64,000 nt of DNA. It comes from Streptosporangium violaceochromogenes. Its GTDB lineage: Bacteria; Actinomycetota; Actinomycetes; Streptosporangiales; Streptosporangiaceae. The notes beneath the pieces were generated by a model. It saw only the letters and a program-made list of their open reading frames with translations, was not told where the DNA came from and searched no databases. The translations under genes were made by a program, and so were the position numbers. Positions 1 to 7,139 of this stretch are shown here, in pieces. Within the stretch, counting starts at the first letter, position 1. Every line of letters begins with the position of its first letter. The stretch is taken from contig NZ_BNBB01000025.1 of NCBI RefSeq assembly GCF_014654615.1, positions 1-64,000 on the forward strand, given 5' to 3'.

Positions 1-252
1 CTCGCGAACAAGCCGTGTGGTGAGTTTGTGCAGGTGGTCGCGGCGCCGGTCGGTGATCCGCGCATGCACGCGGGCGATCTTGAGGCGGGCTTTGGCCCGG
101 TTCGCCGACCCCTTCTGTTTGCGGGCGAGGTTACGCTGGGCTTTGGCCAGACGGCGCCGGTCGCGGCGTTCGTGGCGCGGGTTGGCGATCTTCTCGCCGG
201 TGGACAGGGCCAGCAGCGACGTGATCCCGGCGTCCACCCCGGCCATGTTCTC
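1..252 (-). mobile_element. tnpB: tnpB 3'-part (IS200/IS605-type RNA-guided nuclease), starting at RuvC-I
   Basis: About 84 codons of TnpB-like sequence from MAGVDAGITS onward: the RuvC-I Asp in GVDAG, TGEKIANPRH, the Arg/Lys-rich QRNLARKQKGS and the NRAKARLKIARVHARI helix. All are typical of actinobacterial IS605 orfB proteins. The N-terminal wedge/REC region that normally precedes GVDAG is replaced by aldehyde dehydrogenase. The downstream RuvC-II/III, zinc finger and right-end element would lie left of the window. Confidence 0.75.
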
Positions 253-1386
253 GACCGGGATCTCGTACCCGGGCTCGATGTCGGTGACCACGGTCGGGGC
301 GACGAAGTATCCCGGCCGGTCCAGCGCCTCGCCGCCGATGACGACGCTCGCCCCTTCGGCGGCGGCGCGGTCGACGAACCCGATGACCCGCTCGCGCTGC
401 GCCCTGGAGATGACCGGCCCCATCTCGGTCGCCGGATCACGTGGATCCCCCACGCGCACCGAGGCCGCTTTCGGCAGGAGTGCGGCCATCAGGTCCTCGT
501 AGACGCTCTCCTCGACCAGGACACGCGTCGCGGCCGTGCAGTCCTGACCGCTGTTGGCGAACGCGGCGCGGCGCAGGGCATCGGTCACCGCCTCCAGGTC
601 GGCGTCGCCGAAGACCACGACGGGGGCCTTCCCCCCGAGTTCCAGGTGGACCCGTTTGAGGCTCTCGGCCGCGTTGCGGGCGATGACGCGGCCGGTGGAG
701 GTGTCACCGGTCAGCGAGACGAGCCGTACCCGGGGGTGGCGCACCAGGGCGTCTCCGGTGGGCAGGCCGCCGCCGGTGAGCACGTTGAGCACGCCCGCGG
801 GCAGGATGTCCCCGGCGATCTCGGCGGTGCGCACGGTGGTCAGCGGGGTGAGCTCCGACGGCTTGAGCACGACGGTGTTGCCGGTCGCCAGGGCCGGGCC
901 GATCTTCCACACGGCCGTCATGAAGGGGTAGTTCCAGGGCGCGATCTGCCCGCAGACCCCGATCGGGTCCCGGCGGATCATGGAGGTCCGGCCGCGTACG
1001 TATTCGGTGGCGGCCTTGCCGTCGAGCACGCGGGCCGCCCCGGCGAAGAAGCGCAGCGTGCCGAGGGAGAGCTCGATCTCCTCGCGGGCCGCGGCCAGCG
1101 GCTTGCCCGCGTCCGCGCTCTCCAGGCCCGCCAGTTCGCCGACGTGCTCGCCGAGCGCGTCGGCGAGGTCGCGCAGCACCCCTTCCCGTTCGGCCGGGGG
1201 CGTGTCGGCCCAGGAGGGAAAAGCCCGTTCCGCCGCCCGGACGGCCTCGTCCACGAGGGCGGCCGGGGCGGACGGCGCACACGCGATGACCTCGCCGGTG
1301 GCGGGGTCCTCGACGTCGTGCCGTGGTCCGGCCCCGTGGACGAGCCGGCCGTCGACGAGCTGAGGGAGCGGAGAAGTGGGTGCCAT
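1..1386 (-). CDS. Aldehyde dehydrogenase N-terminal part fused in frame to TnpB RuvC region (3' end off window)
   Basis: Reading from ATG at 1386, the frame encodes an NAD(P)-dependent aldehyde dehydrogenase of the aminobutyraldehyde/betaine-aldehyde type: NAD-fold motif IAPWNYPF, Glu base in HLELGGK and nucleophile Cys in NSGQDCTA. The ALDH homology runs through APTVVTDIEPGYEI, about residue 377, and then stops. Without any stop codon the frame continues as PVENMAGVDAGITSLLALS and a basic stretch ending LHKLTTRLVRE. That part matches the RuvC-I segment of IS200/IS605-type TnpB nucleases, with the catalytic Asp in GVDAG. About the last 115 ALDH residues, including the conserved FGP block and oligomerisation tail, are missing, so normal activity is doubtful. 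The frame is still open at base 1. It could be an insertion/deletion scar or an assembly join. Confidence 0.8.
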   Translation of the reverse strand, partial: MAPTSPLPQLVDGRLVHGAGPRHDVEDPATGEVIACAPSAPAALVDEAVRAAERAFPSWADTPPAEREGVLRDLADALGEHVGELAGLESADAGKPLAAAREEIELSLGTLRFFAGAARVLDGKAATEYVRGRTSMIRRDPIGVCGQIAPWNYPFMTAVWKIGPALATGNTVVLKPSELTPLTTVRTAEIAGDILPAGVLNVLTGGGLPTGDALVRHPRVRLVSLTGDTSTGRVIARNAAESLKRVHLELGGKAPVVVFGDADLEAVTDALRRAAFANSGQDCTAATRVLVEESVYEDLMAALLPKAASVRVGDPRDPATEMGPVISRAQRERVIGFVDRAAAEGASVVIGGEALDRPGYFVAPTVVTDIEPGYEIPVENMAGVDAGITSLLALSTGEKIANPRHERRDRRRLAKAQRNLARKQKGSANRAKARLKIARVHARITDRRRDHLHKLTTRLVRE

Positions 1387-1541
1387 GGCCGCAGCGTAGA
1401 AGCACCGCGAAGAACACGCCGGGGCCTGAGTGCACAGCCACCTCCCGAGTTCGGGAGGAAACGTCCAAGGCCCCCGCGTCCGCCCCGGGCCTGACGATCG
1501 GCCTCACCGCTCCCGGGGCGGCCGGCGCCGGGCCGCCCGGG

Positions 1542-2750
1542 TCACCAGGTGACCGGGATGCGGTGGACCCCTCCGGTGAGCGAGTTGCCGTCCTCGGTGA
1601 GCCCCTCGACCGGCGCGCCGAGGGCCAGCGTGGGAAAACGGCGGAACAGGCTGCCGAACACCGCCCGCATCTCCACCCGTGCCAGGCTCGCCCCGATGCA
1701 GTAATGGGCCGCGTAGCCGAGTCCGAGATGCTGGGTGCCGAGGTCCCGGCCGATGTCGAACCGGTCGGGGTCGGCGAAGGCCCGCTCGTCGCGGTTGGCC
1801 GCCGTCGTGGCGATGATCACCGCGTCACCGCGTTCGATCGTCACTCCCCCGATGGTCACGTCCTCGTGGGCGTAGCGGGGCAGGCCGTGGTTGCTCGGCG
1901 CCGCCACCCGCAGGATCTCCTCGACCGCCTTGTCCGTCAGCGACGGGTCGGCGATCAGGGCGTCGCGCTGCGCCGGGTTGGACAGCAGCAGGAGCACGCC
2001 GTAGTCGATCTGCTTGATGGTCGTCTCGTGGCCCGCGAACAGCAGCCCCGCCGAGAGCAGCGCGACCTCCTCGTCGGGCACGTCGATCTTCGCCAGGTCG
2101 GAGAACACGTCCTCGGCCGGGTGGGCCCGCTTGTCGATGACGATCTTCCTGGTGTAGTCGCCCAGCGCGTTCATCGCGGCCTGGGCCTCGCGGGGGTCGC
2201 TCAGGTCCGCGACCCTCTCGGCCAGCTCCCTGAAGTACACGCGGTCGCCGTACGGCACGCCGAGCAGCTCGCAGATCACCAGCACCGGCAGCGGCAGGGA
2301 GAGCCGCTCCCGCAGGTCGGCCGGGGGCCCCAGCTCGGCCATGGTGTCGAGGAGGCCGTCGACGAACTCCTGGACACGCGGCGCGAGGGCCCTCATCCTG
2401 CGGGCGGAGAAGGCGGGGGCGAAGATCCGGCGCATCCGCTCGTGCTTGGCCTTCTCGACCTCGATGCTCTCGTCGCGCGGGCCGCCGAGCAGCACCGAGT
2501 TGGAGATCCTGGCGGCCCGTTCGGGGACGGGGGTCGAGCGGCCGAGGCGCCGGTCGGCGAAGGCCTCCCTGGCCTCCTCGTAGCCGGTTATCAGCCAGGC
2601 GACGTCGCCCACCTGGGTCCGCACCCGGGTCACCGGCTCACGGGCCCGTAACGTGTTGTACATCTGCGGCAACTCGATGGGGTTGGTCCGCTCAAAAGGG
2701 AGTTCGGGCAGGTCTGCGGAATCTGCGAGGTCGTTGATGTGGTCGGCCAT
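1542..2750 (-). CDS. Cytochrome P450
   Basis: Soluble bacterial class I P450 of 402 aa from ATG at 2750; it would need a ferredoxin and reductase from elsewhere. Visible landmarks in order: I-helix oxygen-activation motif AGHETT, K-helix EEIL-R (ExxR), and the heme-thiolate loop LGLGYAAHYCIGASLAR with the axial Cys. The heme loop departs from FGxGxHxCxG: Phe is Leu and the second Gly is Ala. An upstream TTG at 2822 extends the frame by 24 residues, but that DNA is low-GC and looks intergenic, and the ATG has a purine-rich GGGGG stretch about 12 nt ahead, so I prefer the ATG. Substrate unknown. No redox partner lies nearby; a PKS remnant and an acyl-CoA dehydrogenase cassette within 10 kb hint at secondary metabolism. 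Confidence 0.9.
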   Translation of the reverse strand: MADHINDLADSADLPELPFERTNPIELPQMYNTLRAREPVTRVRTQVGDVAWLITGYEEAREAFADRRLGRSTPVPERAARISNSVLLGGPRDESIEVEKAKHERMRRIFAPAFSARRMRALAPRVQEFVDGLLDTMAELGPPADLRERLSLPLPVLVICELLGVPYGDRVYFRELAERVADLSDPREAQAAMNALGDYTRKIVIDKRAHPAEDVFSDLAKIDVPDEEVALLSAGLLFAGHETTIKQIDYGVLLLLSNPAQRDALIADPSLTDKAVEEILRVAAPSNHGLPRYAHEDVTIGGVTIERGDAVIIATTAANRDERAFADPDRFDIGRDLGTQHLGLGYAAHYCIGASLARVEMRAVFGSLFRRFPTLALGAPVEGLTEDGNSLTGGVHRIPVTW

Positions 2751-3118
2751 GGCCGAGAGATACCCCCTGAAATCGACGGCGCGTCGTTTCCCAAAACTCT
2801 CACCGAATGATTTGGCTGGCAAGGAAATGGCTTTATTCCTAGTTATTCGCTTTTAGTGGTATGCGGCGGGGATGTCGAAAGTCACGCCGGCGGCCCCGCG
2901 AACGGGCACGGACCTGGTCGGGGACACGACCCGGGCCGAGCCCGCGCGGGCCCCGGCCGTCCGCGGCGGACCGGTTTCCGGCCCCTCTCTGTCAGACTTT
3001 TGTGAGACAGGGACGGGACGCCCCTCGTGAGGCGCATCAAGGCTCCGTCAAAGCCGCTTGCCACCGTGCTCCGCGGAATGGATAGTGATGTCCGTCGAGC
3101 GATGAGAGGAGGGGAAGG
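2751..3118. other. Intergenic region with a likely promoter for the TROVE locus
   Basis: 368 bases without a convincing gene. The first 80 are AT-richer than the surroundings and carry the upstream region of the P450 (minus). CTGTC...GACAG half-sites flank an AT-rich spacer around 2987-3010, which could be an operator. A -35/-10 pair for the plus strand follows at 3058-3086. Confidence 0.5.
3058..3086 (+). promoter_or_regulatory. Putative sigma-70-type promoter for the TROVE/bL37 transcript
   Basis: TTGCCA at 3058-3063, a 17-bp spacer, then GATAGT at 3081-3086. Transcription would start near 3093, about 25 nt before the small leader ORF and about 290 nt before the first TROVE gene. Hexamers are imperfect; inferred by eye only. 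Confidence 0.4.
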
Positions 3119-3190
3119 ATGACCCGCCAGGGTGACCGCACGACCGTCCTCCTCCCCCCGGCCCACCCCGCTCGATGTCGGATCCCCTGA
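3119..3190 (+). CDS. Possible 23-aa leader peptide upstream of TROVE gene 1
   Basis: ATG at 3119 is preceded by a very strong Shine-Dalgarno stretch (AGGAGGGGAAGG, nearly touching the start) and opens a 23-codon frame, MTRQGDRTTVLLPPAHPARC plus RIP, ending in TGA at 3188-3190. It lies between the putative promoter and the TROVE gene, 194 nt before the latter's start. No homology recognised. It may be a translated leader (attenuation or coupling role possible) or a chance frame behind a purine run. The strength of the ribosome site is the only argument for it. Confidence 0.3.
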   Translation: MTRQGDRTTVLLPPAHPARCRIP

Positions 3191-3384
3191 CCCGGGGACG
3201 ATCGCTCACGCCGTGACCGCGACCACGCGGGCACGTGCCCCAGGGGGCCTTCCGGTGCGCGCCGTACCCGGCGGAGAAGCGTGGGCTCGGGCATGCCCGC
3301 CTCCTCCGCCGCGTCCACGGCCCTGTCTCGGACTCACCTCTCCATCTCGGGAGCCCCTTTCTCTCGACCAACGGAGAAAGGTCT

Positions 3385-4761
3385 ATGACCACACCTCAGC
3401 CCTTCGTGCCCGCCGCCGTGGAGACCTCCCGCAGGGAGCTCTTCCTGCTGGCCGCACGCGCGCTGGCCGACGCGGGGGCCAGGGAGCCGGACGACCGGCT
3501 CGCCCCCCTGGCCCGCGACCTCGCCGCCGACGACGCCTGGCTGCGCGGCCTCCTCGGCTGGGCCCGGCGACGGCCCGCTCTGCGCGGGTTCACCCTCGCC
3601 GTCGCCGTGGAGTTCGCCCACGCCAGGCTGGCCGCCAAGCTGGGCACCGCCGCCGAGGCGCGCCGGCTGATCGACACGATCCTGGTGCGCGCGGACGAGC
3701 CCGGGGAGTTGCTCGCCTACACGATGCGCCGGTTCGGGCGTTCGTTCCCCAAACCGATCAGGGAGGGCGTGGCCAGAGCCGCCGAGCGGCTCTACGACGA
3801 GCACGCCCTGGCGACGTACGACACCGAGGACGCGCCCCTGCGCTTCTCCGAGGTGATCGGCCTCACCCATCCCAAACCGGCCGGCGGGCAGCGCGAGGTG
3901 TTCCAGTACGCCACGCTGCGGCTGAAGCACCCCACCCCCGTCCCCGACACGCTGACCACCCTCAAACGGCGGGCGGAGCTGTACGCCGTACCCGCCGAGA
4001 GGCGGCCCCGCCACCTGGACCGCCCGGACATCGCCGGCCTCCTCGCCGCGGCGGGAATGGGCCTGCGCGACGTGGCCGCCTGGCTGGGCGGCGAGATGAC
4101 CGGCAAGGCGTGGAACGCCGTCCTGCCGTCGATGAGCCTCAGGGAGCGCCTGGCGCACCTGCCCGCCCTCACCTCGGCCGACCTGTCCGCCGAGGTCGCC
4201 GAACGGCTCATCGCCGACCTGGAGGAGGGCGAGGCGGTGGCGCGTGAGGAGGTGCCGCCGATGGAGATCTGGGCGGCCTGCCGCTCCGTACCCTCCTCAC
4301 GCTGGTCCCCGGCTCTGGAGAGCGCGCTTCGGCGTTCCCTGGCGCAGGTCCCCGCCCTGTCCGGGCGCACGCTGGTCCTGGTGGACCGCAGCGCGGCCAT
4401 GGGCGCCCGGAAGGCCGAGGCCGCCGCCGTCTTCGCCGCGGCGCTGGCACTGCGGTCGTCCTCCGTGGAGCCGGTGCAGTTCGGCCCCGTGACCGAGCGG
4501 GTGACCGTGGAGGCCACGGTGCCGGACACCCTTGGGCGGTTCCGGCGTCCGAGCGGCACCGGGAACGTGGCGCAGGCCATGCGGGAACACGCCGACGGCC
4601 ACGACCGGATCATCGTCCTGACCCACCCGGCGGCGGCCGTGGAGGCCGCCGAGGCCGTCACCTTCCCCGGTCACGAGCACGTCATCACCGAGGTCGACGA
4701 CGGCTGGTTCGCCGCCGTCCCGGCGATCGAGCTGGCGCGCACCGGCGCCTGGCCGTTCTGA
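3385..4761 (+). CDS. TROVE-domain protein (Ro60/Rsr-like), paralogue 1
   Basis: 458-aa protein with a helical-repeat TROVE domain (roughly residues 12-300) followed by a von Willebrand A-like domain (about 310-458). Bacterial Ro60/Rsr proteins form a ring that binds Y RNAs and structured RNA 3' ends and work with PNPase in RNA quality control, especially under stress. The usual vWA metal site DxSxS reads DRSAAM here, so the last Ser is Ala and metal binding may be weak. Start ATG at 3385 has GGAGAAAGG 3-12 nt upstream; the frame extends further up but without a better start. It shares ATYD, LTHPxP, MTGxAW, AVLPxM, SRWSPAL and a C-terminal AWPF with the second copy at 5080. At about 455 aa both are shorter than the roughly 530-aa Deinococcus Rsr. 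Confidence 0.85.
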   Translation: MTTPQPFVPAAVETSRRELFLLAARALADAGAREPDDRLAPLARDLAADDAWLRGLLGWARRRPALRGFTLAVAVEFAHARLAAKLGTAAEARRLIDTILVRADEPGELLAYTMRRFGRSFPKPIREGVARAAERLYDEHALATYDTEDAPLRFSEVIGLTHPKPAGGQREVFQYATLRLKHPTPVPDTLTTLKRRAELYAVPAERRPRHLDRPDIAGLLAAAGMGLRDVAAWLGGEMTGKAWNAVLPSMSLRERLAHLPALTSADLSAEVAERLIADLEEGEAVAREEVPPMEIWAACRSVPSSRWSPALESALRRSLAQVPALSGRTLVLVDRSAAMGARKAEAAAVFAAALALRSSSVEPVQFGPVTERVTVEATVPDTLGRFRRPSGTGNVAQAMREHADGHDRIIVLTHPAAAVEAAEAVTFPGHEHVITEVDDGWFAAVPAIELARTGAWPF

Positions 4762-4775
4762 GAGGGGGGCGAGAC

Positions 4776-4853
4776 ATGTCCAAGCGTGCTCGCAAGAAGC
4801 GGACCCGCCGCAGGAAGGCCGCCAACCGCGGCCACAAGCCGGGCCAGAGCTGA
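4776..4853 (+). CDS. Ribosomal protein bL37 (25 aa)
   Basis: ATG at 4776 follows a strong AGAGGGGGG ribosome site and encodes 25 residues, MSKRARKKRTRRRK followed by AANRGHKPGQS. This aligns along its length with the 24-residue bL37 of the mycobacterial 50S subunit (from memory: basic KRxRKKR block, then AN-x-G-x-x-P), a small actinobacterial protein buried in 23S rRNA near the peptidyl-transferase region. Only 14 nt separate it from the end of TROVE gene 1, so the two are very probably co-transcribed. Its tail, RGHKPGQS, is more diverged than the usual HGKRPN, so it could be a second, stress-linked paralogue rather than the main copy. Confidence 0.75.
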   Translation: MSKRARKKRTRRRKAANRGHKPGQS

Positions 4854-5079
4854 GGCGCGGGATCCGGCCCCCACACGTGCCGGATCCCGCGCCCTCTCCC
4901 GGGAGACCCCACGCCTCCGTGCCCCCGCCCGGCGGCGCCGCCCGCGTCTCCCGTCACCTGTCACCCCGGCCTCCCGTTCGCGCCGGTCGTGCCGGCGTCG
5001 CACCGTGCGGCGCCCCGGCCGCGACCGGCCACCCCGGGCGAGCCGGCCCCGTCGATCCCCGTCAAGGAGTTGAGCCGCC

Positions 5080-6447
5080 GTGGCAACCCGCGCGCAGGCA
5101 GGTGTGGAGACCAGCAGGAAGGAGACGTTCCTGCTCGTGGCCCGCGCCCTCGCCGACGGCCGAGCCCGGATTCCCGCCGGGCGCTTCGCCGAACTCGCCG
5201 TCCGGCTCGCCGCGACCGACGACGCCTGGCTGACCGGGCTGATCGGCTGGATGAGCGGCCACGACGTCCTCCGGCGCCTGAGACTGGCCGCCGTCGCCGA
5301 GCTGGCGCACGCCCGCCTGACGGCCGGCGTCCCGGGCAGGTCGCTCGTCGCGGAGTCGCTCCGCCGTGCCGACGAGCCCGGCGCGCTGCTCACCTACTGG
5401 CTGCGCAGGTACGGCCGGGCCGTCCCCAAACCGGTGAAACGCGGCGTCGCCGACGCGGTGGTGCGCCTGTACGACGAACCGGCCCTGGCGACCTATGACA
5501 GCCCGGCGGCGGCCCTGCGCTTCGCCGACGTGCTCGCGCTGACCCACCCGGCCCCACGCGACGCGGTCCAGGCGGCCGTGTTCCGGCACGCGGCGGACCG
5601 GAGACACGGCAACGCCGGCCGCGTCCCCGAGGCACTCCCGCTGCTGCGTGCCCGCCGCTCGCTGTACCGGGTCTCCCCCGGCAGGCGGGCCGCCCTCCTC
5701 CAGGGACGGGAGGGCGCCGAGATCCTGGAGAGGGCGGCCATGACCTGGCAGACGGTCCAGCGGTGGCTGCTGGGCGACATGACGGGTGCCGCCTGGACGG
5801 CCGTGCTGCCCACCATGCCCTATCAGGACATGCTCACCCATCTGCCCGACTTCGACCGGACCGGGGTGGCGGACGAGGCCGCCGCCCGCGCGGCGGCCCG
5901 GTTGACCGAGCCGGCCGCCGTCGTCCGCTCGGAGGTGACCCCGCTGGAGACCATGGCGGCCACCCGCGCGGTACCCGGTTCCCGCTGGTCCCCGGCGCTC
6001 CGGGAGGCGACGCGGCTCTCGCTGGCCAACGTCCCGGCCCTGGGCGGTCGCACGCTGGTGCTCGTCGACCGGACCGCCCCGGCGTCTCCCAGAGCCGACG
6101 ACATGGCGGTCTTCGGGGCCGCGCTCGCACTGCGGGCCTCGTCGGCGGACCTGGTGGAGTTCGGCGCGGGCACCGCCGGAGTCCCCGCCCGGGGCGGAGA
6201 GGCGCTCCCCGAGGTGGTCCGGCGTTTCCGGCCGCTCGGCGGCTCGACGGGACCTGCGGCGGCCACGCGCCGTCACCTGGACGGCCACGACCGGATCGTG
6301 ATCCTCACCCATCCCGGCGGCGCGCCCGAGGCCGCCGACACCCTCACGGCGCCGGGCCACGAGCACGTCGTCACCGACGCCTCCGCCGGATGGCTGCGGG
6401 CCATCCCGTACGTCGAGACGGCCCGCACGGCCGCCTGGCCGTTCTGA
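5080..6447 (+). CDS. TROVE-domain protein (Ro60/Rsr-like), paralogue 2
   Basis: 455-aa second copy of the TROVE + vWA architecture, starting at GTG 5080 with AAGGAG 10 nt upstream. The TROVE repeats cover about residues 10-300 and the vWA-like part about 310-455, again ending AWPF. The metal-site segment is DRTAPAS, so two of the three DxSxS positions are lost; this copy is unlikely to bind a metal there. The two copies are clearly paralogous but well diverged. They could form homo- or hetero-oligomeric rings, or bind different RNAs. It sits 226 nt after bL37, so it may be transcribed with the upstream pair or from its own promoter. Confidence 0.85.
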   Translation: MATRAQAGVETSRKETFLLVARALADGRARIPAGRFAELAVRLAATDDAWLTGLIGWMSGHDVLRRLRLAAVAELAHARLTAGVPGRSLVAESLRRADEPGALLTYWLRRYGRAVPKPVKRGVADAVVRLYDEPALATYDSPAAALRFADVLALTHPAPRDAVQAAVFRHAADRRHGNAGRVPEALPLLRARRSLYRVSPGRRAALLQGREGAEILERAAMTWQTVQRWLLGDMTGAAWTAVLPTMPYQDMLTHLPDFDRTGVADEAAARAAARLTEPAAVVRSEVTPLETMAATRAVPGSRWSPALREATRLSLANVPALGGRTLVLVDRTAPASPRADDMAVFGAALALRASSADLVEFGAGTAGVPARGGEALPEVVRRFRPLGGSTGPAAATRRHLDGHDRIVILTHPGGAPEAADTLTAPGHEHVVTDASAGWLRAIPYVETARTAAWPF

Positions 6448-6504
6448 CCTCCGGCCGATCCCACCTCACGCGGACAGCCCGTCGCCCGGCTCACAGGCCG
6501 GAGG
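6448..6504 (+). terminator. Weak terminator-like hairpin after TROVE gene 2
   Basis: Nine-base arms CCTCCGGCC (6448-6456) and GGCCGGAGG (6496-6504) begin directly at the TROVE stop codon. The loop is about 39 nt and there is no T-run. Confidence 0.3.
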
Positions 6505-6610
6505 CAGACCAGCGTCGCCTGCCGTCCTCGGTGGCCCCGAAGAACGGGAAGGCGTTCTGGATTTGTTGGACGCCACGGAGTCCGCCGCGGTTTTCCCGGG
6601 TTTCCCTCAT
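6491..6610 (-). CDS. Small ORF of 39 aa with an excellent ribosome-binding site
   Basis: ATG at 6610 (minus strand) is preceded by GGAGGA with a 6-nt spacer, as good as any gene in the window. The product starts MRETRENRGGLRGVQQIQN, continues AFPFFGATEDGRRRW and ends SASGL. It is basic at the start and aromatic in the middle (FPFF, W). I recognise no family. It is convergent to TROVE gene 2 and lies inside a 150-nt inverted repeat whose 5' arm (on this strand) would sit in the leader mRNA. It may be a real small protein, or the strand may matter only as RNA. Confidence 0.35.
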   Translation of the reverse strand: MRETRENRGGLRGVQQIQNAFPFFGATEDGRRRWSASGL

Positions 6611-6695
6611 GTGCGATCCTCCGTTTTTCGCCAAGCGGAAGGCATCCCGTCCTCCCGCCTCGCCGGATCCAACAAAATTTGGGAACGCGCATCCC
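6546..6695. repeat. 150-nt imperfect inverted repeat (possible structured RNA)
   Basis: Arms pair from outside in: GGG 6546-6548 with CCC 6693-6695; GCGTTC 6552-6557 with GAACGC 6683-6688; TTTGTTGGA 6562-6570 with TCCAACAAA 6668-6676. Short internal loops separate the helices, and about 97 nt remain inside. A long interrupted terminal stem closing a large loop is the general shape of Y RNAs, and this lies 100 nt after a Ro60-like gene. The same bases on the minus strand hold the 39-codon ORF, so the strand is uncertain. Confidence 0.35.
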
Positions 6696-7139
6696 ACTGA
6701 ATTTGCAGAGCGAATCGGAGAGATTTGACACCGCCCCCGGCCGATCCCGGTTGGAACAACCATGGATTTTCGGCTCTCCCGGAGATCGAATGGACGACGG
6801 CACACAGACGACCGGGCCGAAGAATCGCCTGATGGCCCGGCCCGCGGTGGGTGTTTCGAAACAGGCGGACAGCTGATCCACAAAGGGTTCGATCTCAGCG
6901 GTAAGGAAAACCTTCCTTGCCCGCGAGCCGATCGGGTGGGCAGACTGGCGGGGTGTCGTAATTAACAGAAATGATCACAAAGAGAGCGGCAATACACTCG
7001 CCGGCCGGGATTTCATTCGGATCGGCCTCTGTACGGCCAAGTGGCGCCCTTCACCTTTTCACCTCCCGGCACGGGTCACCGAAACACGCGAACAACACGT
7101 TCGTTCACCGCGATGAATAAGGAGATGTGAGAAGCCACC
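6611..7139. other. Low-GC intergenic region before the acyl-CoA dehydrogenase cassette
   Basis: About 530 bases with no convincing plus-strand gene and clearly lower GC than the flanks (for example the runs around 6670-6730 and 6960-7000). Besides the right arm of the inverted repeat it should hold the promoter of the 7140-9412 cassette. I could not fix hexamers with confidence. Confidence 0.4.

Noticed and set aside
6880..6900. GGGTTCGATCTC resembling a tRNA T-loop (possible YrlA/tRNA-like RNA near Ro60)
   Set aside because: No matching acceptor, D or anticodon arms could be folded around it.
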